From Xiphydria camelus (taxonomy: Eukaryota; Arthropoda; Insecta; Hymenoptera; Xiphydriidae), in the NCBI GenBank assembly GCA_963678675.1, contig OY783198.1:16921276-16985275 (forward strand): DNA of 64,000 nucleotides, in the 5' to 3' direction. Positions 21,148 through 31,525 of the stretch are shown here, piece by piece; the stretch's first letter is position 1, and each line of letters opens with the position of its first letter. Position numbers and translations under genes: made by a program. A model generated the notes under the pieces. The model ran no database searches, had not been told where the DNA came from, and was given only the letters and a program-made list of their open reading frames with translations.

Positions 21148-21510
21148 TTTTTAACATCAAGACTCCGTTTCGTTTGACCTCTCAACTGGTTCTGATCGCA
21201 TGTATCCGGATACAAGTCGATGTATCCAACAGTATGTTGCCAACAGCGACATCGTGTTGGCAACACTCAATGTTGATGTTGCCAACAGCGATGTTGATGT
21301 TGCCAACAGCGATGTTGCCAACAGCCATAAACGTGTTGCCAACATTTTGTATCCCGGTCTAAACGTACCTTTAGAGTTCACACAGCAGATAGATACACGT
21401 CAGCGTACGCTTGAAAGGTACTGAGATCGGTAAGGCGCTGTAGCGGCGGGTTTTGAAACGGCGGTTAATTTTAAATTCGTGCGGACTGAGAGTCCGCGCG
21501 CGTGTACCCG

Positions 21511-23043
21511 AAGGTTAATTGACAGCTTAAACATTGTTGAATGAAGTTTTGAATATCTACTTTAAGGTTTTCCCAATAATATTTTTGTCTAATTCTTTTG
21601 TATGTTTTTGTGACATCTTTATGACCTCCTATTGCTGAGGCGTGGTTTTCTTCTATAATATTTTTCCTGTCTTTAATAGGTGGATGCTTAATTATTCCAT
21701 GACAAATTATTATTTTTATTTGTCATCCTTGAAAAGCAATATTGAGTTGTGTTTTAATATCTGTCCATGGAATTTTAAGGATTTCTTTTGTTTTTGCAAT
21801 ACTTAGTGACCGTAGTTTTAATTGGTCAGCTTTTTCACGTAAACTTTGAATTATACTGTTAATATTATTGAAAGTAGTTGTTAGTGATTGTTTTTCAATT
21901 CCTTCTATTGGTAAAGCAATATGAAAACAATGTCCTTTCTGTATTGAATTATCATATCCAACTTGAAGATTTTTAAATTTAGGTAATTGATTCTTTTCTG
22001 CGAATGATCTCGAGCCTTCGTCCCGTGGATCACCGTTGCTTGTTATAAAGTATGCATAATTATCTTTCCTCATCCAAATTTGATCTTTGGTTTCAGCAAA
22101 ATTTGAGTTTAACTGATTTTCTTTTTTAACTTGATGTAATTCTTTTGTATCATTGTAATTTGAAATTAATGATTCTAAGCTATCTTCCGATGTGATTGAT
22201 TCGTTATCAGAAATTATATTACCGTCCTCGTCTATGGGTTGTATAAGGTCTAAGTCGTCGTCAGTCATTTTTTGTATACTGTCGGGTTCATATTTTGGAA
22301 TAATTTCTTTTATTCTTTTATTCCTTCTGGGTTTTATGGTAATGGAATCTGTTTGTATATTAGGTGATTCAGTAATATTTGATTTTTTTGCTTTAACTTG
22401 ATTTTGGATTCTTTTACTTCTTCGAGGATTTGAATCTTTTTGAACTAAATATATTGACATGTTTAAAATCAATAGGATTGGTATGGATTTGAGCTTCTAC
22501 TACAAATGTTTCCGATGGAGATTCTAATAATTCTTCTTCTTCTCTCTGTGTGTGTGTGTGTGTGTGTGTGTTGGGTATACTATCTCTATTTGTTCTTTCT
22601 AAATTTTCTTCATTAAATTGTTTTTTCTGATTTACAGTTAAAATTGGATTTCTGGATAAAGCATCTGTGTTAACGTTTGTTTTTCCTGCTTTATGTACTA
22701 CATCAAATTCATATTCAGCAAGTTTAACTCTCCAATTTGAAACACGAGAACAAGGGTCTTTAGATTTTTGAAACCAAACTAATGGTTTATGGTCCGTGAC
22801 TAATGTAAATATTCTTCCATATAAGTATGATCGAAAATGTGTGACGCTATAAATTATTGCAAGAGCTTCTTTCTCGTAAGTATCGTATCTTTTTTCACAA
22901 TCTGTTAATACTCTAGAGGTGTACGCGATAGGTCGATCTTTTCCTATCGGTCCTTGCGATAAAATTCCGCCTATTGCATACCCCGAAGCATCTGTTGTGA
23001 CTATAAAAGGTTTCGTAAAATCAGGATATTGTAATACTGGTGC
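21511..23043 (-). pseudogene. Gypsy A retrotransposon, 3' part of pol (RNase H, spacer, start of integrase)
   Basis: Reading on the minus strand from the junction at 23043, the end of the RT connection and an RNase H domain (TTDASGYAIGG, then YEKEALAI, DHKPL and DALSR) run to about 22600. A variable linker follows, expanded by a TG microsatellite (22549-22571). A frameshift near 22430 leads into a charged spacer frame (22472-21723). After the stop at 21723 the integrase HHCC zinc domain is recognisable (ENHASAIGGHKDVT, then CLSCQLT), and similarity ends abruptly at about 21515. The integrase core and 3' LTR are missing. The RT half of this gene lies at 39562-40894. Confidence 0.85.
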
Positions 23044-23496
23044 CCAGGTAGAAATCTGTCCAGGTTGTGCAAGGTTCAACCTTGTTACAAGGTACGTTTT
23101 GCAAGGTTACGCTGCAAGGTTAAAACAGGGTTGCTGCAAGCCTGTCTGTTCCTTGCATAGCCGAAACTGACCACTGCCCTGTACCGTTAGCCTGTTTCAA
23201 GCTTGCAATAACAGGGAGATACCAGGTTCGCGCGAAAGGTGAAAACAAGGCGAAAACAAGGCGAAAACAAGGTTATGCCGGCAGCTTAGCGAATCAGTGC
23301 CGCCTCTAGATGTTGAGACGTCTTCATGCTTAGTGCCCTTTTTTAGTTTCGGCGCCCCATGGCTAGTGCGTGGCACGAAATGGCCCCTCGTTAGACACGG
23401 CCCTGCTCTTAGCGAATAGATGGCATAAAAATCCGCAGCGTGGCGTGCGCATCGCCTCAGCTGTCAAAAGTATGTTCGGTTCCCGCGTTATTTTTA

Positions 23497-24597
23497 GGTT
23501 ACGAAGCCGTCAGCATTTAACGATATAATGTGCGTTATTAATTAGTCAGAACATTGGAACGAGCAGGAAATAAGGATTATCCAGCTTCCTGCATAGAAGG
23601 GTAAGTATTAATAGCTAATTTAATAAAATTATTTGCAGGAGGCAGATAGATGAAATTTTCTTTATTATCTCTTATGCTCATCTTTCACAGAGTTGCAGAT
23701 CCAGCCAGGATGAAAAAATTGCCTGGAGGAGGTTCAGGAAGGCCAGATATTCCATCGACTCGGAGGCAAAGTAACAGAAAGGAGACCGGAGGCATTGGTC
23801 AGCGCAGCAGCTCGACTATCAAGTAAGTAACGTTCCTGAAATTAGCAGTAGGTAGCGAAAAAGCAATTAATATTTTATAAAGAGTATCTGATGCAGAGCA
23901 ATCCAGTCATTAAAAATTTGGCGCAAACGATTTGAACAGCACCAGAATATAGATAACAGAAAAACGCGATATGTAAAAGAGAATAGAAGAGGAACAATAT
24001 CGCGTAGAGCGTTATCGTAGAAATTGCATGGCCAATACACTGGAGAAAACATGCACATTCCTCTCTAATGGAATCGGATATCGTTGTCGAAGAGTCTTCA
24101 GGAGATGTGGAGCCAAATCTTTAATGACAACTGGATTGCTCTGGGCACCAGATCTTATACTCCTTCATTTCATCTGAAATACGAATTCGATATAATACTC
24201 TTTCTAAAATATTCATTTGTTTTTCACTGCCTACTGTTAATCTCAGGGACGTTACTTACTCGATAGCCGAACTGCCGTGCTGACCAATGCCTCCGGTCTC
24301 CTTTCTATGTTACTTCACCTCCAAGTCGATGGAATATCTGGCTTTCCTGAACCTCGCGTACCTCCTCCAGGCAATTGTTCCATCCCGGCTGGATCTGTAA
24401 CTCTGTGAAAGATGAGTATAAGAGATAATAAAGAAAATTTCATCTATCTGCCTCCTTCAAATAATTTCATTAAATTAGCTATTAATACTTACCCTTGTAT
24501 GCAGGAAGCTGGATAATCCTTATTTCCTGCTCGTTACAATGTTGTGACTAATTAATAACGCACATTATCATTAAACGCTGACGGCTTTGTAATCAAA
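23497..24597. repeat. Inverted repeat with about 370-bp arms near the left end of the CMC-like element
   Basis: Arms at about 23497-23870 and 24240-24597 are inverted and very similar (GAGCAGGAAATAAGGATTAT in both). Each arm carries a splice-like layout. In the left arm, TTTCACAG near 23690 precedes a short open stretch starting ATGAAAAAATTGCC, which ends at a GTAAGT donor near 23823. It may be a separate fold-back element or a duplicated 5' exon of the transposase. Confidence 0.65.
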
Positions 24598-24821
24598 AAA
24601 TCACGTGTGAACCATCAATCAGTGTACTTTAAGCATCAGTGTATATAGCCATAGACGTTTTTGACAGTTAACCTCAACCTTAGTGCTATTGCTCTACATG
24701 CTTCATTTATAAAATTGAATATCGAAGACTATAAATAATTGAAGCACTGTTTTATTAAGTTTTTAATAAATTAATTTTAAAAATCAGACTTGAAAAATAT
24801 AAAAGGTGTGTCTATGAAACA

Positions 24822-25906
24822 ATGAGTTCCCAAATGAAGAGAAGAAGTACTCTAGCAGTGATGAGGAATCGAAAATACCGCGAAATGATGAAGGTTAAAA
24901 AGAAATTGAACAGAGTTGGATTTACCAAAAATAATTTAGCGCTTTCAAGTGGTGACCCAAGCCAATTTGACAATAACTACGTGAGTAGCAGTGAAGATAG
25001 TGAAAACAGTGATGTGTTGAGTGAACCTCCAACTTTCAATCGTCAACCCAGTCCCGATTGTAATGAGGAAAACAACGATAATCCTGAACACAACTGGATG
25101 GATGTTGACGATCAACCTGATCCAGAAATCGAAGAAATCAGAAGATGGGCAATTCAGTGTAAAGTTCCACAGGCCCATTTGGATCTTCTTCTTCGAATTT
25201 TACGAGCGAGACTTCTTCCAAATCTGCCCAAGTCATCTAAAACTTTCTTGGAGACAGCACATGCTAATTATGACATTGAAGTTATGGAGGACGGTGACGG
25301 TTCAATGGGTGAATTTGCTTACTTAGGGCTTAAAAAAGGTTTAGAAGCGCGTATCAACACTTCTGCACATGACAGAAACAATATTGAAATACAAATAAAT
25401 TCAGATGGATTATCGTTATCAAAATCAAGCTCCCGGCATATTTGGCCTATTTTATGTAAAATTCATTTAGAGACAGTATTGTATGAGCCATTTGTTGTGG
25501 CAATGTATTGTGGAAGTTCCAAACCAAAAAATTCTGATAATTTCACTGCAAAATTTATTGCTGAATTAAATACATTACTTGCAGAGGGGATCATGATAGG
25601 AAACAGGCATTTTACTTTACAAATTCATTGCATTATAGCTGACACACCTGCTCGTGCTTTTTTGAAGGGTACCCAGGGACATACTGGATTTCATGCTTGT
25701 GAACGATGCACAGTCGTTGGTACCAAAGTTGATGGAACAACTTCTTTTGAGCAGATGAACAACGAGCCACGAAGTGATGAGTCTTTTAGAAATTTCGAGC
25801 ACTCTGCCCATCACAAGTCTCCCTCTCCTTTTGTTTTAATTATGCCACCTATCAATATGATAGCAGCCTTTGCACTCGATTTTATGCACTTAGGGTTCTT
25901 GGGTGT
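24822..25906 (+). CDS. CACTA/CMC-like transposase, part 1 (split by retrovirus-like insertion)
   Basis: The frame from ATG 24822 is open into the LTR at 25907. Its continuation is at 33561, and together they make 680 codons including the stop. The N-terminus is basic, followed by an acidic serine-rich linker. Candidate core residues are SDGLSL (Asp near 194), ADTPARAF (Asp near 274), a CERC zinc-type pair near 292-295 and LDFMHLGFLGV (Asp near 353). The last resembles the LDVMH block of plant CACTA tnp2 proteins. I recognise this as a multicopy transposon-encoded family in insects and other animals, and the CACTA/CMC link is from family knowledge. The GGTGT duplication shows the frame was intact before the insertion. 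Confidence 0.7.
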
Positions 25907-26165
25907 TGTTACGGGGAAATAGTTTCAATTGACTTTTTTAAAAAGGGAGGCACTGGCTATACCTGAGTATAGTCAGTGCTAGTTTATTTCTCTTCTTTTA
26001 CTAAGTACAATATTATCACTATTTCTAGGAGTCTGTCACAATATGGCACGTGTGTTGTATTGTGCAGAGGAGGACTCTCGAAGCAGAACTGCCGCCCTAG
26101 GTATTTAGGCCGGCTTATATAGGTCACTCGTGGTGAGATAAGGGGGTGCCTATCTACGCTTAACA
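25907..26165 (-). repeat. 3' LTR of the retrovirus-like element
   Basis: Read on the minus strand it starts TGTTAAGCG and ends CCCGTAACA. A TATATAAG-like box lies at about 26113-26122 (minus strand) and AATAAA at 25983-25988. The purine-rich CTCCGGGGAG just before it is the likely polypurine tract. Confidence 0.92.
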
Positions 26166-26201
26166 CTCCCCGGAGTAGATTGAACTTCCTCCTGGAAGTT
26201 C

Positions 26202-28103
26202 TTACTTGCGAACTCTTACTCCTTTAACCGGTCGGATTAACGGATCCGCGGACTGGGCGTAAGTCGGTGGCGGCGCAGTGGGTTCTCTCTCAACGGTGGG
26301 TCGGTACTCCACCCGGTAGTCACTCCCTCGAGGTTGGTTAGTAAATTTGTTACAGGCTATGTTGATACATAATTTACACGGTGATAGATTCTTTATACAA
26401 TCAAAAATTCCTAGTTTGTTAATTATCCATAGTAGTATAATGGCTATCGCACTATATCCAATATATGTAAGTACGCTAGCGGCGTTGTCTGTCCATGTCT
26501 TAGTTCTATGTCGTCGTTTGGTAAGATCGATTTTATTTTGTATGTCGTCTAGATTTAATTCTAGTCCTCGGAGTTCGTCGGTGTCCAGGTGGTGTTGTAC
26601 TGGTGTAAGCAAGTCTTTTGCTAATGCTAAGTCGGAATCGTTAATTGAGATCGTGTAATTTTTATGGAACTGTAGGTTTAATGTGACATTCTTCGTAGGG
26701 GCTAGTTTCAGTATAGCTCCGTTCGTGTAGATAGTACAGTCTGCGTCTGATTTTATCCAACTGGGTACGTTAACCTTTGTCATTTCGACTTTGTTTCCGC
26801 ATAGTACGTCTAAATATTGTTCTCCTTGAGGGAATATTAGGTATCCCTGGTCGCCTTTGAGTTGTATGTACGTAAGTTCTTGAATTGAAAATAGTGCTGT
26901 CTTACATTTGGGATGTGTCATGGCTTTGATTTTTCTATTAAGTATTTGTGTATCGCAGGACTCCGTTTCGGCTAGTAGGAAGGAGGGCTGCTGCCTCTTA
27001 CAAACTCTTAAGTCCCTTGAATGCAGGCAATTTTTTAGATCTCCGTCAGTAGTGGGTACATACGTGCTGTGGGCTTGGTTAACGAGTATATATTGAGATT
27101 CCGGAATGATTGCAGTAAAGACTCCTGCTTGCTTTCTGGGTATAGGGATCACGTGTTTAGCTTCGAATGTATCCTGTTCCCATACTGGTACATCAATTAT
27201 ATAGGTTAGTCGATTTTTCGAGAGGGCTATATTAACTTTAGACATGCTAATAATATCATGGTAATTTTGAATGTTGCTTTCCATGCTGTATGGTATGTTG
27301 TTATGTTTTTCAAGAGCTTTTAGTCCATCGACAAGGCTCGACGGAGCGAATACTTGTGGGTGGACTATTCCGTACTTGGCATCACTAATTGCGTTTAAGA
27401 TTGTATTCGTATCCTCCGAAAGATCGGCTAGTAGAAATCCGCTAATCGCTAAGTGGTTGGCGATGTGGATATCCATGGAATTATTATTAATTCTACTTGT
27501 GGCCTTATCTACTAATTTTAGGTAGGATTCTCCTTCTTCACCTAATGCGTCTATATCATGCCTGGCGTTGTTTACTAGAATTTTAATTATTTTAGTTTGG
27601 TTGGAAATGCTTTGCCCTAACGTGTTCGTTGTATCGTAGAGCTTGTCGATTTCCGTGTTGATGTGGTCTAAGTCATCGTTGGATAGTGTACCGAATAGCG
27701 TTTTTGATATAGTCCCCACTATGTTGAGTAGTCCTCTTTTGGTGCGTCTTCCATCGGTAAGGTGGTCTAGTAGCTGGAGGTTGTTGTAGGTGCGTGTCAA
27801 TCGGGTGCGCATGAGTGCTATTTCGGTGCCCTCATGGCAGTTTGTTTTGCAGGCGTCTGCCGCGTCTCCGTTCATCTTCCACAGTTGTGCGTATCTCATT
27901 TTAAGATCGTCGAAGTTGACATTGCCGATGATTCTCCATGTAGTGTGGTACAGCTTCGTTTTTCCGAGGTCTTCGAGGAAGAACGTAGTATCATTTAGGG
28001 GCTGTATCGTCACGGCTGCTAGTACCCGGTGTGGCGTTATCATCGTCATCATCCATATGATCAGAAGCCGTCTCATGTCTGTAACAAGGTTGGGTTCTAT
28101 CAA
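26202..28103 (-). CDS. Env-like fusion glycoprotein (baculovirus F-type)
   Basis: A 633-codon intact frame. It has a hydrophobic N-terminal segment (signal-peptide-like, about residues 12-30) and several NxT/S sites. A basic RTKR cleavage-type site lies near residue 119, followed at once by a GLLNIVG-type hydrophobic stretch, as in the fusion peptide of baculovirus F and errantivirus Env proteins. A single hydrophobic membrane segment lies near residues 555-580, followed by a short cytoplasmic tail. The length fits this family. The ATG lies inside the end of pol in another frame, so expression is presumably from a spliced RNA. No disabling change is visible. Whether it is functional is not known. 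Confidence 0.85.
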   Translation of the reverse strand: MIEPNLVTDMRRLLIIWMMTMITPHRVLAAVTIQPLNDTTFFLEDLGKTKLYHTTWRIIGNVNFDDLKMRYAQLWKMNGDAADACKTNCHEGTEIALMRTRLTRTYNNLQLLDHLTDGRRTKRGLLNIVGTISKTLFGTLSNDDLDHINTEIDKLYDTTNTLGQSISNQTKIIKILVNNARHDIDALGEEGESYLKLVDKATSRINNNSMDIHIANHLAISGFLLADLSEDTNTILNAISDAKYGIVHPQVFAPSSLVDGLKALEKHNNIPYSMESNIQNYHDIISMSKVNIALSKNRLTYIIDVPVWEQDTFEAKHVIPIPRKQAGVFTAIIPESQYILVNQAHSTYVPTTDGDLKNCLHSRDLRVCKRQQPSFLLAETESCDTQILNRKIKAMTHPKCKTALFSIQELTYIQLKGDQGYLIFPQGEQYLDVLCGNKVEMTKVNVPSWIKSDADCTIYTNGAILKLAPTKNVTLNLQFHKNYTISINDSDLALAKDLLTPVQHHLDTDELRGLELNLDDIQNKIDLTKRRHRTKTWTDNAASVLTYIGYSAIAIILLWIINKLGIFDCIKNLSPCKLCINIACNKFTNQPRGSDYRVEYRPTVEREPTAPPPTYAQSADPLIRPVKGVRVRK

Positions 28104-31023
28104 TGTGGACTCTGGTTACCTGACCGTCCTTGTCGATTTCTAGGTTATTATTATCGAACAGGCTAGTGATTTTATATGGTCCATCCCAATCATTGTCGAG
28201 TTTTCTCCTCCGTGTTCCATCCGTTAACCACACTTCCTCTCCAACTCGGTAAATGGGTTGCGTCCTACAGATGTTTCTGTCGTGTCGTTCCTTCGCCTTT
28301 TCCTTGGCTTTGATAAGTCTGCTTCGGGCTCTTTCGAGGGTTTCATTATGCCGTTTCTTCCACTTTTCTAGTAACTCATTGTACGTGAGGTTATTCGTGG
28401 AGTCGATTGAAGATGGTAGTCGCGCTTTTCGCCCGAAGGTCAACTCGAAGGGCGTGTGTCCGTGTCCTTCGTGAAGAGAAGTGTTATAGGCGAAACCGAT
28501 GGTTTGAATATTCTCATCCCAACGCTGGTTTCTCTCCTCGGTGGTGAGTGACGTTCTAATTAGGTCTTTTATGACAGCATGCGTTCTTTCCAAACCCCCG
28601 TTGGATTGTGGATGATAGGCCGTGGTCTTAATAGGTGTTATCCCTAGGCTTCGTTCAAACTCTTGCATGACATTAGATAAGAAGTTTTGTCCTTGGTCGG
28701 TGAGGATGTTCTTGGGTGTTCCGAACGTATAGATATAATGTTGGATAAGAGCATTGGCAATATCTTCCGAGGTGGTTTGTTTTAGAGGTATCATTATCAA
28801 GTATTTGGTGAGAGTGTCCTGAATGGTCAATAGGAACCGGTGTCCCTTCGTAGTTTTCGGTAGGGGACCAAAAATATCCATGGCTATCTTCTCGTTGGCT
28901 TCTCGTGGTGTGTCTGTGAGGACCGCTGGTGCTTTCGGTCGAATGCGGGTAAGTTTCGCTTGTTGGCAGGTGGTACAGTTTTGAATAAATTGTATCATTT
29001 CCTGTTCCATTCCTCTCCATTCATACTTTTCCTTGAGTCTTGCTATGGATCGGTTTTCTCCTAGGTGATGTGTTAACAGTCCTCCGTGATTTTCATGGAG
29101 TATTGCTTTCTTTTCCTCGTCTGTTAACTCCTTGGATTTGCGGCAAACTCGTATCGTCGATTTGTCTCTATTAGCCAGGAAGTTTAGCATATCGGTGAGA
29201 GTTTCTAGTTCGTATGCCGATAGAGTTGCATCCGAGAATACGAACCGTGGTTCCCGTTTAGATTCTTTAAAGAATTCTACTCCTAAATAGATTTCGTTTA
29301 GCCATTTTTTCTCGTCGTAGGGTCCCAATTCCACTGATCCTGACTCATCATCATTATCGGTGTGTTTTCTGACGTTAATCCACGTACCCTTATTTGTGTT
29401 GAGCAAAGTTTTTATTTGGTTTGCGTGGTCTCCCACGAGGCACCATACGGTGTAATCCGCGTAAAGCTGCTCCGGTGTGACAATCGTCTCTTCTGGTGTT
29501 TCTAGGTTGATCCCGTCGAGTGCTTCTTGTAATACATCTCTGGTGATGAAGATTCTTGAAAGGGCGTCTGCTGCGCAGTTTTCTTTTCCCTTCATATATT
29601 CGATTTGGAAATCGTATTCCTCCAGTTTCAGTCTCCATCTCATTAACCTCGACGAGGGATCTTTGATATTAAAGAGCCATACTAGAGCTTTGTGATCCGT
29701 TTTGATATCAAAGGTTCGTCCTAGTAGGTATTGTCTGAGCCTTTTTACTGCCCAAACGATGGCTAATAGCTCCTTTTCTGAGGTGGTGTAGTTTTGTTCA
29801 GCTTTATTCAGGGTTCTCGATATGTAGCAACACGGGTGTCCTTCTTGAGAGAGTACCGCTCCGAGTCCTACATTCGATGCATCCGTTGTTAGTGTGAACC
29901 TTTTTGAGTAGTCTGGATATCGCAGTACTGGTGATTTGCATAAAGCGTCAATCAGTGTTCTGAATGCCTTTTCTGCCTTTTCGTTCCAGGTGAAAGGTGT
30001 ATCTTTTTTTGTTAAAGTTGTTAAAGGTTTGCTGATAGTGGAAAATCCCTTGATGAATTTCCTGTAATATCCTGTGAGTCCTAAGAATCCTTTTACCTCT
30101 GTCACTGTTGCCGGTGTCTTGAAGTTTTTGACTGCTTCAATCTTCTTGGGGTTCGGTTTTACTCCGTCCTTGGTGATCAGATGGCCTAGGTACTCGAGTT
30201 CTGGTCTGAGGTACTCACACTTGTCGGGTTGGAGTTTGAGTCCAACTTGTCTCAATCTTTCAAACAGGATTTCTAGATTCTCATGATGTTGTTTGAGTGT
30301 TGCTCCGAATACTACGATGTCGTCGAGATACACCAAACAAGTTTTCCCCACTAGTCCTCTCAATGCTGTATCCATCATCCGTTGGAAGGTTGTAGGTGCG
30401 TTCTTTAATCCGAATGGCATACGGTTGTATTCGAAGTGTCCGTCTGGTGTAGAGAATGCTGTGTACTTTTTGCTTTCTTCCTCCATTGGTATTTGGTGGA
30501 ATCCTGAACTTAGATCAAATGCCGAAAAGTACTTGGCTTTGCCTAAGTGGTCTAAAATGTCGTCGATCACGGGTAGTGGGTAAGCGTCTTGATCCGTTTT
30601 TTCGTTTAACTTCCTGAAGTCTATTACTATCCTCCATTTCTTCTTTCCGGATGCGTCGGCTTTCTTAGGCACTACCCATACAGGTGAGTTGTAGGGTGAC
30701 TTCGATTCCCTAATTATGCCTTTATCAAACATTTCGCTCATTTGTCTGCTTATTTCTTGTTTATGTATTTCAGGTGGTCGGTAGTTGGCGTGATTGATGG
30801 GTTTATTATCCTTGACTCTGATCGTGTGTTCTGTATCGGGTGAGCAGGGTAATGGGTCGCCTGGTAGATTGAAGATGTCATTGTACCGTGATATAATCTG
30901 GGCGAGTGGGCCTTTCGTCTGCTCTTCCACGTGTGTGAGTCGAGTGTTTTCCATCAATTTCCTTATCCTTTCTAGATCTCCATGTGTTTGAGGTTGTATT
31001 GTTTTTACAACTGCTGGTTCCAT
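27991..31023 (-). CDS. Pol polyprotein: reverse transcriptase, RNase H, integrase
   Basis: A 1010-codon frame from the first ATG. The same frame is open upstream to the TAG at 31363-31365, which cuts it off from the protease active site. Domains in order are RT with the YLDD active site near residue 232, RNase H (TTDASNVGLG, then DHKAL and DALSR), an integrase HHCC zinc domain near residues 645-690 (ending CTTCQQAK) and an integrase core whose acidic triad is visible (AMDIFG, TDQG and GLERTH). The C-terminal tail is acidic. The set and order identify a Gypsy-group (Metaviridae) element. All catalytic residues I can see are intact. Confidence 0.93.
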   Translation of the reverse strand: MEPAVVKTIQPQTHGDLERIRKLMENTRLTHVEEQTKGPLAQIISRYNDIFNLPGDPLPCSPDTEHTIRVKDNKPINHANYRPPEIHKQEISRQMSEMFDKGIIRESKSPYNSPVWVVPKKADASGKKKWRIVIDFRKLNEKTDQDAYPLPVIDDILDHLGKAKYFSAFDLSSGFHQIPMEEESKKYTAFSTPDGHFEYNRMPFGLKNAPTTFQRMMDTALRGLVGKTCLVYLDDIVVFGATLKQHHENLEILFERLRQVGLKLQPDKCEYLRPELEYLGHLITKDGVKPNPKKIEAVKNFKTPATVTEVKGFLGLTGYYRKFIKGFSTISKPLTTLTKKDTPFTWNEKAEKAFRTLIDALCKSPVLRYPDYSKRFTLTTDASNVGLGAVLSQEGHPCCYISRTLNKAEQNYTTSEKELLAIVWAVKRLRQYLLGRTFDIKTDHKALVWLFNIKDPSSRLMRWRLKLEEYDFQIEYMKGKENCAADALSRIFITRDVLQEALDGINLETPEETIVTPEQLYADYTVWCLVGDHANQIKTLLNTNKGTWINVRKHTDNDDESGSVELGPYDEKKWLNEIYLGVEFFKESKREPRFVFSDATLSAYELETLTDMLNFLANRDKSTIRVCRKSKELTDEEKKAILHENHGGLLTHHLGENRSIARLKEKYEWRGMEQEMIQFIQNCTTCQQAKLTRIRPKAPAVLTDTPREANEKIAMDIFGPLPKTTKGHRFLLTIQDTLTKYLIMIPLKQTTSEDIANALIQHYIYTFGTPKNILTDQGQNFLSNVMQEFERSLGITPIKTTAYHPQSNGGLERTHAVIKDLIRTSLTTEERNQRWDENIQTIGFAYNTSLHEGHGHTPFELTFGRKARLPSSIDSTNNLTYNELLEKWKKRHNETLERARSRLIKAKEKAKERHDRNICRTQPIYRVGEEVWLTDGTRRRKLDNDWDGPYKITSLFDNNNLEIDKDGQVTRVHIDRTQPCYRHETASDHMDDDDDNATPGTSSRDDTAPK

Positions 31024-31362
31024 ATGAATATCCTCCTGTTTTATGTGTAGTATTCTGTCGTCATGGTTGTGCAGTGGTACGTATACCTTGTGATTCTTTA
31101 CTCTGTATACCCCTTCTGGTATGGTATCGTGTCCTGAGATAATTGTACATCCTTTCTTCTGCGTTGTCGCGATATGGAGTACTTGATGAGTCTTCGATGG
31201 TACCGAATATCCTGTATCGTGGAGTTTATGCGTGCATTCGTTGAGGGTGAGGGTGTCGTTAGTAAGCGCGAAATTGTATTGGTTCAGGAAGGGTTTTCCG
31301 ATTAGGGCTTCCTCCTCTAATGGGAAGTCATCAGGTATTATTGAGAAGTCTTGCGGGTACCC

Positions 31363-31525
31363 CTAGTGGCATAGGAGTATCTCGTGCGTAGAGGTATGAA
31401 CCTCGTTACCCATCGTAAATTTCCTTTCCTTCGGTTGGGCCTTTGGGAGGTGCTCCGGTTTAATCATTTTTTTCTTTATTAAATTTATTGAAGCTCCTGA
31501 GTCGATGAGGTATCGTCCTGGTCTG
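31363..31525 (-). pseudogene. Protease N-terminal part with premature TAG
   Basis: In the frame shifted by one base from gag, minus-strand sequence overlapping the gag end encodes the aspartic-protease active-site motif DSGA followed by INLI. About 40 codons later the frame meets TAG at 31363-31365. Downstream it continues in the same frame into pol. A gag-pro frameshift is normal for the group, but the stop inside protease is not, so this copy probably makes no processed Pol. Confidence 0.75.

Larger units (their letters stand above)
19367..21373 (-). mobile_element. 2.0-kb Harbinger-type element carrying a minisatellite
   Basis: Inverted ends AGGTAAGTCTATACC (19370) and, reverse-complemented, AGGTACGTTTAGACC (ending 21370) are flanked by TTA on both sides (19367-19369 and 21371-21373). 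TTA/TAA duplication is typical of PIF/Harbinger. Both end regions are packed with TGTTGGCAACA palindromes. A 59-residue frame near the right end looks like the start of a Harbinger transposase. The rest of the gene is absent, and the middle is largely the CCTACCCA array. Confidence 0.75.
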
